A stretch of 64,000 nucleotides of DNA from Yponomeuta sedellus (taxonomy: Eukaryota; Arthropoda; Insecta; Lepidoptera; Yponomeutidae). The stretch spans positions 10,567,396-10,631,395 of the forward strand of contig OW203722.1 of NCBI GenBank assembly GCA_934045075.1, in the 5' to 3' direction. Both the position numbers and the translations under genes were made by a program. How positions within the stretch are numbered: position 1 is the stretch's first letter; every line of letters begins with the position of its first letter. The notes below the pieces were generated by a model. The model was not told the origin of the DNA. It did no database searches and worked only from the letters and a program-made list of their open reading frames with translations. Below, piece after piece: positions 1 to 11,201 of the stretch.

Positions 1-982
1 TTGGATTTGGGTTCATGACTTCAGTTTGTGGCTGCTACAACTAAGTACCTATGCATGTTGATGTTGTCCTTGAGCCTCACATACATTTGTGTAAATAGCC
101 TCATTCTGGAGGTATTTTCATGTTTATGATATAATTACCTTGTTATCATAGCCATAGCGTATCCTTATTTGGGACCAGGTTTGGTGGGTAAAATTGGGGG
201 GACCAGGACAAGTGATTGTCATCCAGAAGACAAGTGACTTCCACAGGGAAGTTATTATTATTATTATCAACAAATCAATGTATGTTGGTGCCTAACCACG
301 TCAAAGAAATAAACTCAACATGAGACACTCACTACCAGACAAAAATGGGTTGGTGGGTAAAGTTGGGGGATGTTTTTACACTTACTAATCGTATTTTTAT
401 TGACTCACCTCCACATGGTTGAAGTTTCTATTGAGTATTTTGCTGCCAGCGTGTTGCACTCTAAGAAAGAAGGAACAGTTTTATGCAACACCATCACCAA
501 CACTATTCGTAACCACAGTCATCAGCACCTGATACACCGGCGAATTAATTTATGAAACTGAAATCCGCGCCGCGGCGCGTCTACATACCGTGATAAAACA
601 GTCGCGAATGCTAAATTCTATAGCGAAATCGTAAACACAAACCATCAGCTGACTGAACTTGTCAAGACCTGTACGTTATATCGCGCTCTGTCTAATATTT
701 CGTTTTTCGAGAGACCAAAAGAGACAGATGATTATTGCTCGTTCTGACAACAAACGTCAAAAAAAAGGCCAAGAGCAAAACGTACATCTACAGGAGTTCC
801 GTAGACACATTTAGCTTGGAATTTAGGAGTTTAGGAAAAACAATAAAAACCCTAAAGAAGCAAATAACTTTAATTTTACGAAACTATCTTTATCGCGCTT
901 AGGTTAATGCGCGACCGACGGATCTATGCCAACATAAAAATTCATAATGAACGCAGTCAGTCGTTACCTCCACCGCACATTG
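1..982. other. Intergenic, no gene seen
   Basis: AT-rich sequence with no convincing coding region on either strand. Two short related stretches (near 178-215 and 345-372) repeat a 'ggtgggtaaa.ttgggg' motif. The short open frames here show no recognisable domain or codon pattern. Confidence 0.5.
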
Positions 983-990
983 CATGGGAA

Positions 991-1889
991 CAGTGCTGCA
1001 AACCCCACCAGCAAGAAAAAAAGGAGATTTTGAAGAAAAAATCAGGAGACGCCAAAAAAAATCGGGAGAATACAAAAAAAATACCTTTTTGATCAATTAT
1101 GATGAGTTTAGATTAAGTAAATTAAGTTCGTGAAACAGAAAAATACAACACAAAAAACACAATGCTTTTTTATTCCATAAAGATATGACTTAAAGATTGT
1201 GTTACCAGACCATAAAATAACAAAAAAAAAAAACCTTTTGACACTCAAGACTCTTGACCGTAGACAGATTCTCTGTCTATGCTCTTGACAGTTGACAGTT
1301 AGGTAGATTGAAGTTAGTAATTTGAGTTTCCATTAACTAAAAAAAATGGTTCTATTTTGGCCAGAGTATCAACAGAAAATCTCCAATAGCTATGCACACT
1401 TCCAACAAGTACACCAAAAACATGTTGCGAATACTTCTTTTTTTCGTAGAACTAGCCATTGAGATTGTGTTAGCTATAAATCCGTGGTGTTAGCTAGTTA
1501 GTTAACAAAGGTGGAATATGCAGAAATGTACAATCTATTTATTCTTACTTGTCCAATTTAGTAAACAATATTCTACCCGTAAACTGTAACTTTTACTGCC
1601 ATATTTCCATAAATGAAGTAACTTGGAACACTCTTTTAGATAACACGCTGCCAATTTTATAAACATAGTTCATGAATTTGCGAGAAAATGTCTAGTTTAG
1701 GCATCTAATCTCAATTTTAAGGTTAGAATCTTGTTTACTAAATTGGACAAGTAAGAATAAATAGACTGTAGTGGCTACTTGTAAAAAATTCAGGAGATTT
1801 TACTCAATTCTACAAATAAAACGGTAGATCAGGAGACAGTGCCTAAAATCAGGAGATCTCCTAATAAATCGGTAGAGTTTGCAGCACTG
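991..1889. mobile_element. hAT-like non-autonomous element with 8-bp target duplication
   Basis: The ends are a 13-bp inverted repeat, CAGTGCTGCAAAC at 991 and its complement ending at 1889. Both sides carry the same 8 bases, catgggaa (983-990 and 1890-1897). An 8-bp duplication with CA..TG ends is the hAT-superfamily signature. There is no transposase inside, so the 899-bp element is non-autonomous. Subterminal motifs resembling 'caggaga' recur near both ends. A second MITE (1531-1768) sits inside it. Confidence 0.8.
1531..1768. mobile_element. TA-flanked MITE, family 1 (copy 1)
   Basis: This 238-bp element has inverted termini of about 35 bp (CAnTCTATTTATTCTTACTT...) and is flanked by TA on both sides (1529-1530, 1769-1770), as expected for Tc1/mariner-type insertion. 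It lies inside the hAT-like element 991-1889, so it inserted later. Two further copies occur at 45279-45535 and 51033-51289. No coding capacity. Confidence 0.8.
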
Positions 1890-2284
1890 CATGGGAAAAC
1901 AGTCCGACTCCGAATTAGTTTTTTTAATATCTTTAAGTTTACATTGATGAGTTTTTACTTTTAAGTTATTGTCTATGGTTTGTACCCTTGGTTACTAAGT
2001 TGTTGATTGTTCTGTCTTGTCTGATATGAGGGAGTTGGAAAATATATTATCGGTGTACGTACAACAAATGGTTTTAATGTTAACGATTAGGAATGTGAAG
2101 ACTTCCGCTAGTGAGTAATATATAGTTTACTCAGTTTATAGTTTCAACAGGTTATGGGCTGCCCCATATTCCTTATTTTCAGTGATTCGGATAAAAATAC
2201 ACCAAATTTACGATGTAATTTTTTTTTATTAAAACACTATAAATAGACTTTTTACAACAAAAAAAAAACCTACAAGAGCAAAAT

Positions 2285-3685
2285 ATGGCTCAACTGAAGA
2301 TACAAAATGTAGTTTGTCGGTTAGAAGATGGAAACGATTTCCACAATTGGAAATTTAGAGTAGAATTATTACTGGAGGAGAAAGGCCTTGGTGATATAGT
2401 GGGCTGTGCTGATGTAAAGAAGAATGATAAAATAAAGGATGCACAAGCGAGATCGCTGATAGTACAATGCATAGGAGATAAATTTTTGGAAATTGTGAAA
2501 GGGTGCAAAAGTGCAAAAGATATGATGAATTCTTTAGAAAATATCTTTACAAGAAGAAGTATTATGAACAAATATAATTTGAAAAAGAAGCTAATCGAGT
2601 TGAAGTGCGAAGACAACGAAAAATTACAAGATTTCTTTTTGAAATTTGACAAGCTGATAAGTGACATTGAAGTAATGACAAAAATGGATGAATCTGATAA
2701 AGTGGTACATTTGCTACTCGCCTTACCCGTTAAATACAATAATGTTACGACAGCCTTAGAAGCAATGAATGAAGAACTGACTTTAGAAAGGACAAAAAGG
2801 ACATCACTTGATGCAGAAATTAGACTGGATGACATGATTACACCAAACCAGGACAGTGTGTTCAATATAGAGTGCTGGAACTGCAATGAAAAAGGACACA
2901 CTGCAAGATATTGTCACAAAAATGTTCAAAACAGACAGTATTTTACTTACCATCGGGGAGCTTCTGTTCGAAGTGGTGGTGAGCCATATAGACGGGGTCG
3001 TGGCAGAATGCAAAGACATTTTCGAGGTGCGAATAGAGCATGTACATCGAGGGATGATGCAATAATAGTCCATGAAGAAACCACAGAGGAATTGGGCTGT
3101 ATGATTGATGGAGAGTTCAATTTAACTTGTAAGGCAATTTTTGATCGATCAATTTCCTTTGTAGTAGATTCTGGTGCATCTCAAAATTTTATATCCGATA
3201 TTTATACACAATGTATGACCAATATAAAGAATTTAGAACATCCCATAAAAATTAACACGGCTAATGGTGAAAAATTATTTGCATATCAATGCGGCAGTTT
3301 ACAGATAAAGTGTGGTAACGTTAAGTTTACGGTAGAAGGACTTATAGTGGCAAATTTAGCCTACAATGTTCTGTCTGTACGTAAATTACTGGAAAAACCA
3401 AACGAAATCATATTTGTAAATAAATATGCAAAAATAACCTTTTATAATGGATCTAATATATGGGCATACAATAACGGCAAACTTTATATTTTACAGGGTG
3501 AAATTATAACAGAGGATGGAGTCGCGGCTATGTATTCAGCGGATGGCATGTTATGGCATAGACGCTTAGGTCATACCAGCTCTAAAACTTTACAAAGGCT
3601 ACAGCTACCACTTAACGACAATGTATGTAATGCTTGCATGAAAGGTAAGGCAACACGGTTACCATTCAAACCACTAGCGACCTAG
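2285..3685 (+). CDS. Ty1/copia retrotransposon gag-protease, truncated
   Basis: A 466-residue open frame carries the first half of a copia-type polyprotein. Its order is a gag region (about residues 10-190), one CCHC zinc knuckle (CWNCNEKGHTARYCH, about 197-211), an aspartic protease with a VDSGAS active site (about 294-299) and a GAG-pre-integrase segment (LWHRRLGH, about 426-433). The frame closes with TAG before the integrase core, which continues in another frame (3684-4055). 'ggttatgggctgcccc' near 2152 resembles the initiator-Met tRNA primer site used by copia elements, so a 5' LTR may end just upstream. No 3' LTR or reverse transcriptase is present. This is a dead copy. Confidence 0.85.
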   Translation: MAQLKIQNVVCRLEDGNDFHNWKFRVELLLEEKGLGDIVGCADVKKNDKIKDAQARSLIVQCIGDKFLEIVKGCKSAKDMMNSLENIFTRRSIMNKYNLKKKLIELKCEDNEKLQDFFLKFDKLISDIEVMTKMDESDKVVHLLLALPVKYNNVTTALEAMNEELTLERTKRTSLDAEIRLDDMITPNQDSVFNIECWNCNEKGHTARYCHKNVQNRQYFTYHRGASVRSGGEPYRRGRGRMQRHFRGANRACTSRDDAIIVHEETTEELGCMIDGEFNLTCKAIFDRSISFVVDSGASQNFISDIYTQCMTNIKNLEHPIKINTANGEKLFAYQCGSLQIKCGNVKFTVEGLIVANLAYNVLSVRKLLEKPNEIIFVNKYAKITFYNGSNIWAYNNGKLYILQGEIITEDGVAAMYSADGMLWHRRLGHTSSKTLQRLQLPLNDNVCNACMKGKATRLPFKPLAT

Positions 3686-4055
3686 GTCATGTCAGGTCTT
3701 AGAACTGTTACATAGTGATATAGCGGGCCCATCCAGCATTCCGAGTATACAGGGTGAAGTCTATTTTCAAACGATTATAGATGATTTTTCCCATTTTTGT
3801 GTAGTTTTCTTATTAAAAAGAAAATCTGAAGCTGTCGAAAATATTATTAACTATATCCGTCGGTATGAAAACGAACTTGAGAAAACTGTTAAAAGAATTA
3901 GATGTGATAATGGAGGAGAATACACTTGCAATAGTCTACGTCAATTTTGTAACCAGAAAGGTATAGCTTTAGAATATAGTTTACCATATTCACCAGCTAG
4001 CAATGGTGTGGCCGAACGAATGAATAGAATGAATATGACTATGTACGAAACTTAA
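3684..4055 (+). pseudogene. Copia integrase core remnant, shifted frame
   Basis: In the frame one step away from the gag-protease frame, the sequence encodes the retroviral-type integrase core with its three acidic positions: HSDIAGP (D), RCDNGGEY (D) and GVAERMN (E). The frame has no upstream stop across the junction near 3684, so a single indel separates it from the first part. The frame ends at a TAA (4053-4055), and copia similarity stops just before it, near 4040. Nothing downstream belongs to the reverse transcriptase. Confidence 0.8.
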
Positions 4056-4267
4056 GTCCTAACTTATACATTACAAACGTTAGAAACTAATAGAATTATT
4101 TAGTTTCTTTTCTAGGGAACCCTAAAGCGCACATCAGAAAAATAAAAATGACAGCTGCTAGTGCTGTCGTCGTGGATTGAGTGTACCACTGGTATCGTTA
4201 TTTACTAGAATAGAATGCATATCGTTATTTGTCTCCACTTTTTTTGCTGTTGTGTGTAAGGTTGAGA

Positions 4268-4327
4268 CACGGATGTCAAAATGACATCCGTGGGTTGAGA
4301 GTGAACATCTCGAGAGAGATGTTCACT
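4268..4327. repeat. Two adjacent short perfect hairpins
   Basis: CACGGATGTCA (4268-4278) pairs perfectly with 4282-4292 over a 3-base loop. Right after it, AGTGAACATCTC (4300-4311) pairs with 4316-4327. They lie about 270-330 bases upstream of the cytochrome b561 start codon. The first hairpin arm recurs at 34776-34806, upstream of another gene. Confidence 0.7.
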
Positions 4328-4595
4328 ATTTTGCTCAATTCGATTCGATTTAGTGTCTAGTCTGTGATTTGTTTGATTACGTGCTTGTTTTTGTTTTTTC
4401 CTGTTTACGTAGTGGTTACATACTCTTTGTTTACTGCAGTGCAATGCGCATGCGCAAGTCTGAGTTGCGCAGTAGGTAGGTAATGAAAGTATTGCGTTGC
4501 AAAAAGTGGGTTGAGCCCCTTCCACCCTAGCAAAATAAAATTCTACCCATTGCTTACTATTCTATCCGACATTGAAAATACATTACAAACCGAAA

Positions 4596-7500
4596 ATGGA
4601 ATCATTGGAAAGTGATTGCAGATCTCAAGAATCTCAACAGGGCGACATGAACTCCGAAACCTCACGCCTTGTCGGGCCTAACACTGGCACGAAGCCGTGT
4701 TATATTAATTTGGCTAGTAACATGTGCGCATTGATATTACTTGGAGTGATAACATTTTGCTGTTTTAAAGACGGCGTTAATCTTTTCTCATTCCATCCTA
4801 TTCTCATGACCCTTGGGGTAAGTACAGCAAATAATTGCAGCGTAGGTACATTAAGAATTATTATTATTTACTTCAAGACTTAATGGCTATTAAAGTAAGC
4901 CGAAATTTCATACTAATGAGTTCAGTAATTTAATCAAAATATTGTAAGTTATGTAGACTAACAAAAATATATCATATTTCCTAATCTATCCTAATTGTCC
5001 AACCTAACTAGAAGTTTGGGTTGGCTTTATGGATTGTGTAGTAGAAATTAATTTATGATATAGGTATATAGGGTTTTTTGCGGTTCATTTCATTTAGCCC
5101 GTATTTTAGTACAGGCGCCGCGATATTAATTTATTACGATTAGAACAATAGGTACTTACGAATTATGAGCAAAAATGAAACTTCTTCCGTCAAAACCTGT
5201 CAACAAGTATCGACAGATTGAAAGAAAACCGACCAAATGCGGGTGATGCGGGTAAAGCCTTTACTGTAAAGGGCTCTGTAGGCAAAAGGGGTCTTATCCG
5301 TTTTACAGAACTAACAACTTCATCAATAAATAATTTCTAATGGATTTTGTGCCAAGATTTCCTTAAATAAGTTGTCGCCTACGAGTATTACTCGTTAAGC
5401 CGTCGTTATTAGTGTTAGTTAACGCGTCGCCAGTGAAAGAAAAATGATAACTTGTGTTATAAGAAAAGTGAACATGAGAAATCTTAACAACTGTGACAAC
5501 TATTTTCAGAACATACAGCCTAGAACCTAGAATCAATAACCAAGGACTTTAAGTAATCACTTTCCGCCAAAACGGCAGTTTTTAGCGGAAATTTATTACA
5601 GTTCTAGTTTATTAATCATAGGTTCTAGAATGTAAGTTCTAAAAATAGTTATCCCAGTTATTTTGTTTCATGTTCTCATTTAGATAAAAAAGTAGTATAA
5701 AACAAGTTATGATTTTTTTCCATTGGTGGCGTTAGTTAGCGCACCGAAACACCTTAAGCGTAATATTTCGCAAACCAAACCCTACCTCAACAATGTATCT
5801 CCCTGCACCCACAATATTTTTCAAACGACCAATCCAACGATACCCCAAATATACGAAGACTCCCTATGGTATAGACGAGAAAAAAAATTGCATCCCTAAT
5901 TTAGGAGCAAAAGGAGGATACCCCTTTTGCTCCTAAATTAGGGATGCAATAAAAAAAATTAAGATCTTATTGGCGTGATTCTAAGCTAAACAGCGTCTGC
6001 TACTAATCCCGTCAAAAATGAACCACAAACAATTATGGCACGAAAAACCTTTTCTCACTAGTTATTGATGACAAAATTGTAATATTTTATTTAAAAAAAT
6101 ATATGTAGGCGTTGAATTGATAACCTCCACCTTTTTTGAAGTCGGTTAATGAGTGATAGTGAGCCCTCTCCTGGGCTATTTTCAGAGGCTAACTCATCTA
6201 CCACAGCGAGTTTTGCGACGACGACGGTAGACTTGTCCCGGGACAACTAAGTGAGTGAGAGGCAGGAGAGGATGAACCCAGCAAATCGATATCAACCCTT
6301 GTATGTCCCCACTGCCGGGGCACGGGTCTCTTCGTCGATCGCAGGAAGGTTAGGCCCGCGCCAAGTCAGGGTTGGTGGAGGATTGTAAGACAGAGGCGGG
6401 CCTTACTGTCAGATGTTATCAAGCCGCCCATAAGGCCTCTGCCCAGCAAATAAAAAATGTCTTGATCTTGTCAAAAATCAGAGGAGTATCTAACCTGTAA
6501 CTTCTCATAGCGAAGCACTCGCCTAGTGGAATCGATCAGCAGGGTTAAGCAACAGGCGCGGTCAGGTGCTGGATAGGTAACCATTCCTTGACTACCGCTG
6601 GTGGCATTTTTTCCGTGCGCTTCCGTGCTTCCCGAGGCATGTTAAGCCGTTCGTGACGGCTGTCATATAAATATAATAGCATTCGTCAAGCCATGTCAGA
6701 AACCTTATTGGCAGCTAGATGACTTCTGACTGTAAGGTCCGCAACTGTCTTACAATCCTCCATCAACCCGGACTTGGGCCCCGTGGTGGAGTGTGACCTA
6801 ACTTTGTTGCGATGCAGGAAAAGATCCGTGCCCCAGCAGTGAGGGCGGACGGTTGATATAAAAAAACCTCTCCTAGATTAAAATGGTTTGGTAACAGATT
6901 CTTTGAAAGGATCTTCGTGGCCGCGCAGTTCACCACATTTCGATGGCACGGCCACGATTACACCGTTTTGGTTTGTTTTGTTGACAATTTCTTACGAAAA
7001 CTTGGTACTATGTATTTTTTTATGAAAATACGCCGTGGCCGAGCAGTCGAAACGCATAAGACATTATGTTTTTATAGGCTACTAATGTAGCTACTAATCA
7101 CTGAACTGATTAGTATCAAATTTAGGCACACATAATATAGCCACAAGTTTAATGATAACATTCAAGATGAAAACTTTATTTTAAGCCAATGAAGTTCATT
7201 TTAAGAAATCTCAGAGGAAAATGTAGTTTCTTTCGAAATTATTGGATTACAACTATTTACCTTTAGTACTGATTAAATATAAAGTTATAAGATACTTTTC
7301 ACAATAACCTAATTTTTTTTCAGTGGCTGTTGTTCATGACTACGGCTATTAATGCCGTGTCTCCTGGTGATCTAGCTTCCGAGTGGATGCCAATTAGGCT
7401 GCGAAGTGCGCGTCATTGGGTTTTGCAAGTTTGTGGTGGAATCATTATCTTATGTGGATTCTTTGTCATATTATCTAATAAAATTATTGGTGGAAAGTCA

Positions 7501-7836
7501 CATTTTGTCACCTTGCATGCCAAGTTTGGAATATCATCGCTGAGTTTGATGATTTGTACGATGCTAGGCGGTCTTGGTGCATTATACAGTTTAAAATTAA
7601 AACACTATCTTGCGCCAATGTACACTAAACTTATACATGCGTTTGTTGGAATATTTACCTTTTCACTCGGTGTGATAACTATAATATTAGGATTATTTTC
7701 GAATTGGTGGACATTTGGTGATATACTACGATATTCTTGTCTTTTTCTAGCTCTTCTTGTAACTCTTTTTACAGTACTGAGACCAAGCTTAAAAATTTAC
7801 TTTCGGCTCAAAGAAAGATTTGATAACGCAAATTAA
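4596..7836 (+). CDS. CYB561D2: Cytochrome b561 domain protein (CYB561D2-like), two exons
   Basis: Exons 4596-4817 and 7324-7836 join in frame (222 + 513 nt) across a GTAAGT...TTTCAG intron to give 244 residues. The protein is a multi-pass cytochrome b561. Its four conserved haem-ligand histidines are at 67 (HPILM), 105 (RHW), 139 (VTLH) and 178 (LIH). Their spacing of 38, 34 and 39 fits the family's two b-haem pairs. About six hydrophobic segments are visible, preceded by a polar N-terminus of some 35 residues. This family moves electrons from ascorbate across endomembranes and reduces ferric iron or monodehydroascorbate on the other side. The start is the ATG at 4596; an in-frame TTG at 4572 is not used. 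The 2.5-kb intron is filled with repeats. The closest family is CYB561D2/D1. Confidence 0.9.
5887..5950. repeat. Perfect 28-bp-arm hairpin
   Basis: Positions 5887-5914 are the exact reverse complement of 5923-5950, with an 8-base loop. Each side is bordered by a run of A. It lies in an intron and has no homologous copy elsewhere in the window that I could see. Confidence 0.85.
6281..6438 (-). mobile_element. 5S-like SINE, 3' part
   Basis: Reverse-oriented copy of the body of the SINE described at 10741-11095, ending in the conserved 'tatcaaccct' terminus. It lacks the 5S-like head. Confidence 0.7.
6513..6862 (+). mobile_element. 5S-like SINE, near full length
   Basis: Begins with a 5S-rRNA-like head (ttaagcaacaggcgcggtca, then a diverged form of the tgggtgaccg box). 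It is followed by the conserved body (aagccgt..., gccatgtcag..., cccggacttggg...) and the 3' terminus ending 'ggttgatat'. It faces the partial copy at 6281-6438. Confidence 0.75.
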
Positions 7837-10469
7837 AGAGTATTTAACCATGCCGAAAATAATCGCATAATAACGAAGATTAAAATACGAGTATAATGGT
7901 GCTTCAGAGTTTGTACTAATATTTCATTTGTGACCCAAATTTTCAATACACTAAAATTCCTAGCGAGAAAATTTTTGTACCTACATGCTAAAAAGTGTAT
8001 ATTTCAAAAAGTAGCCCTAACTTTATTGTTACTACTAATACTACTAAAAGATGTCCATTTAAATGAGAGACTCGAACAGGGGGGGATGCTCGGAAAAGTC
8101 ACGAAATATCGTATGAGTTATATATAAGGAAATATCACATGTACATACCTATTTAATATTTCGTGTGATTTCTAAACCCAAAAGGGTCGCGACCTTGACA
8201 CGCAATTGCCAGGTTACTAAAGTAGGGCACGGACATACAAACCATAAATCCATTATATATTCATTATTCTACATTTATTGGATGCTTCCTCTATACGAGA
8301 TATTATGCATTGCATGCACAAAATGTTGATTTAGCTAATAACCATTTTAGTGATAGCAAAAAATTACTTAAACATTTAAGTATGTGTGTATTTTTATATA
8401 GAAATAATAACATATATATAGGTACATATCCTTACCCATGATCAAGGATAGCTATACGCTATACTAGGGTTTTCCACTTGCCACGGCCCTGACAAACTTC
8501 TTTCACTTTTTCAACATTCACAATCGCTTCAAGCACTGTCACTATGGCGTTTTCTAAATACCAGAATATAATTACTAGTTTTAAACTATTATTATTAAAT
8601 ATAATAATAGTTCTATGGTATATATATAATTCGAATTTAAAATTCAAGGGTACCTATATATATAATTTGTCTGACCAATTTTGTTTGTGTTATATCTCAT
8701 TTTATTAGTGTAGGTATAACCTAACTATAACTATCGAATTTAATTAAATTGTTGCTAATAAAAAATATAATATTTATTTTGAGAGATATATTTACTGAAG
8801 TGATTGAGTAATAATGGGAGTTCATTACGACTTCTTCATATTAATGTTTCGTGTTTTTAAAATTTTCTATATCTACCTATCTACACAAGAATATTAATGT
8901 ACATAAGAAGACAAATATTTTTTTCTGTAAAACCAACCTAGTTCATTTAGTGAAACTAGTAAAAGTGTATAGCCTTGAATAAGGTAATGATCATGGACAA
9001 GTTCAGGTCAAATAAGAATTACAAGCTCAATATTTACCTAATTGTATCAAACGACATGTATAACAGTTGGTCTGCAAATTCAGATGGACTAGAAAGTTCA
9101 GCCTTCCTAAGTGTAATAGTTTTCTTTTAAAGTTTAATTTCTTGTATTACATATATGAACGTATACTTTTTGATATCTAAATATTTCTATTCGTTCAACT
9201 ACTCGTACTATGGGAATTTGTGTGACACCTATATTAAAAAAAACTAGAACGACGTGATATTACAAAGTTCCATTTCTGATTACGTTTATTCAGAATGGAA
9301 ATTTGTCCCCGAATTAATATCCGTGATTATCTAGTGCCAAATTATCATGACAATGGAAAAGTTAAGTAATTAGTATTCGACTATAAAAAATATACCTTTT
9401 GTCAAAATTGTACAACCCGATGAATTGTGTGTCTGAACAAGTGAACCTATTGAGAAACTTATTCTAAAAAAATCTACAAGGTTGGAAAATCGTATGTAAG
9501 GAATGATTAACATAACATTATTTCTTGCCTATAAACACATTAAACCTCCTTTTTGGGCTTCGCCGCAGTCGGGTAAAAATAGGCACGAGTATAGACACAA
9601 AATGGTGTGGAATAAATACCAAATATAACAGAAAAGTAGGTAGCTCCCTATGCCTATTTAGATACTTAAGTACTTAAAATATTTGATGTTAGTTAATTAA
9701 GCAAGCATGTATCCATGATGGATAATTCATTGTATCTGTTCAATGTATGCATTTATTAGACAAATATGTACTTAAATAATATATTCATATATGAATGCAA
9801 AAAAGTGTTTTTAATTCTACATTCTTCCGGTCTTATAAAAAAACTGGGTACGCGCAGTGTAGGGTTCCGGAAGGGGAGGGTTTTATAACTGCTTTACAGA
9901 ACTAACTACTTCATAGGCGTAATTTTTAATGTATTTTGTACGAAGTTGTAAATTTGTCGCATATTACTCTTGAAGCCTACTTAGGCGTGATAGTTTTCTT
10001 TTTAAGTTCATATGTGCTACAGACCTGAATATCTTCACGTTCACGTAACGCCCTACTCCAACAAAAACTTACTCTTTAAAGCTCAATATTTCGTAAACGG
10101 GACCCTAAACAAAAATCGGACCAGTGAGAGTTGGACTCGCCCACCGAGGATCCCGTATAAATTTGTGGGTATAATGTTATAAATAGTTCACGAATCGAGG
10201 CTCGCAGTTTTTTCTGAGTAATTCCCGAACTAAATTTTTGTGATGTACAAACGTATAGTTTAAGACGATTACATACCTTTCATTGTTCTAGGTCAACGGA
10301 AACTGCCTTAGAAATTTGGATTCCATTGAGTTTTGAAATATACGTTTTTAAAAAAATTTAAATAAAAAATAAAAACCGACTTCTGCACCCTGAGGCACTA
10401 AAAACGTAGAAATAATTTAAACGAATGTGATCTATAAATTCAAAATTCGTATATTTCTAGGTAGAAGGA
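7837..10469. other. Intergenic, AT-rich with old repeat fragments
   Basis: No host gene is visible. The region includes a LINE-tail remnant (8459-8560), a repeat shared with the b561 intron (9880-9995), and otherwise unremarkable AT-rich DNA. Confidence 0.5.
8459..8560 (-). pseudogene. LINE reverse-transcriptase tail remnant
   Basis: The minus strand encodes a tail (NVEKVKEVCQGRGKWKTLV) that matches the end of the better-preserved LINE fragment at 11202-11513 (NVDEAKVICQDRGKWQSLV). It is a very short, decayed non-LTR remnant. Confidence 0.5.
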
Positions 10470-10532
10470 TATCTTGGAGTCGGTGCCTAAAATGTATGTG
10501 ATGGTCTGGAACTTGGCACCGACTCCAAGATA
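10470..10532. repeat. Perfect 18-bp-arm hairpin
   Basis: tatcttggagtcggtgcc at 10470-10487 pairs exactly with 10515-10532 around a 27-base loop. No coding context. It may be the remnant of a small foldback element. Confidence 0.75.
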
Positions 10533-10740
10533 AGATAGGCATTCAATTAGTACCTGCATTCACGCGCTCGGTTTGGATATTTGTTATCTTAGCCTTTGCT
10601 AATAAATCCCCTGTTTGATCGAAATACCTATATTTGCCCGAACGCCCCTGCATGCTCTCCATATGTTCAATCGAGCGCTCTCATCTCTTTTAGTTAACAT
10701 GTTTATCAAAACGCTCGTACCTACAGTGATTTTGATTAAT

Positions 10741-11095
10741 ACAGTGATTCCGAGTGATTGGAGTAAATCACTTGGATTAAGCAATAACATGCGCGGTCAG
10801 GTACAGGATGGGTGAGCGTCCTGTGACTACCGCTAATGGCATTTTTCCGAGCGCTTCCGTGCTTCGCAAGGCACGTTAAGCCGTTGGAGCCCACTGGCAT
10901 ATAATGGCAGTCGTTAAGGCATGTCAGAGGCCTTATGGGCGGCTTGATAACTTCTGATAGCAAGGCCCGCCACTATCTTACAATCCTCCACCAACCCGGT
11001 CTTGGCCCCCGTGGTGGAGTATGGCCTAACCTTCCTGCGATGCAGAAAAAGACCCGTGCCCCAGCAGTGAGGACATACAAGGGTTGATAAAGAAC
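10741..11095 (+). mobile_element. 5S-rRNA-derived SINE, full-length copy
   Basis: The head reads ggattaagcaataacatgcgc, then ggtcagg and tgggtgagcg. This follows the order and spacing of the 5S rRNA internal promoter (TTAAGCAAC..GGGCGCGGTTAG..TGGGTGACCG). About 270 bases of body follow (gcacgttaagccgt, aggccttatgggcggctt, caacccggtcttgg, gatgcagaaaaagacccgtg), ending in 'ggttgata'. Copies or parts occur at 6281, 6513, 22963, 36238, 36790, 41764 and 42870. A 5S-like polymerase III promoter fused to an unrelated body defines the SINE3 class. Confidence 0.75.
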
Positions 11096-11201
11096 GAACG
11101 TTTATCAAAACACTACTAAGTTATTCCGTGAAGATACTTTTTTACGTACCTACATGGCCTTTGCATCTACGTAATGATTTGAGAACGTTGTGGGCTGAAA
11201 G

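Larger units (their letters stand above)
4818..7323 (+). other. Intron of the cytochrome b561 gene, repeat-filled
   Basis: Contains dispersed repeat fragments shared with other parts of the window: 5270-5450 resembles 9880-9995, 5590-5760 resembles 62620-62740, and 6105-6150 ends with the same 'gaagtcggtta' tail as 13310-13350. It also holds a perfect 28-bp hairpin and two oppositely oriented copies of the 5S-like SINE. No coding segment was seen. Confidence 0.7.

Noticed and set aside
2290..2901. 203-residue open frame on the minus strand
   Set aside because: Antisense to the copia gag frame, which has a zinc knuckle and protease; the minus frame has no recognisable feature.
4572..4595. Upstream TTG start for the cytochrome b561 gene
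   Set aside because: Animal genes use ATG; the in-frame ATG at 4596 gives a normal-length family member.
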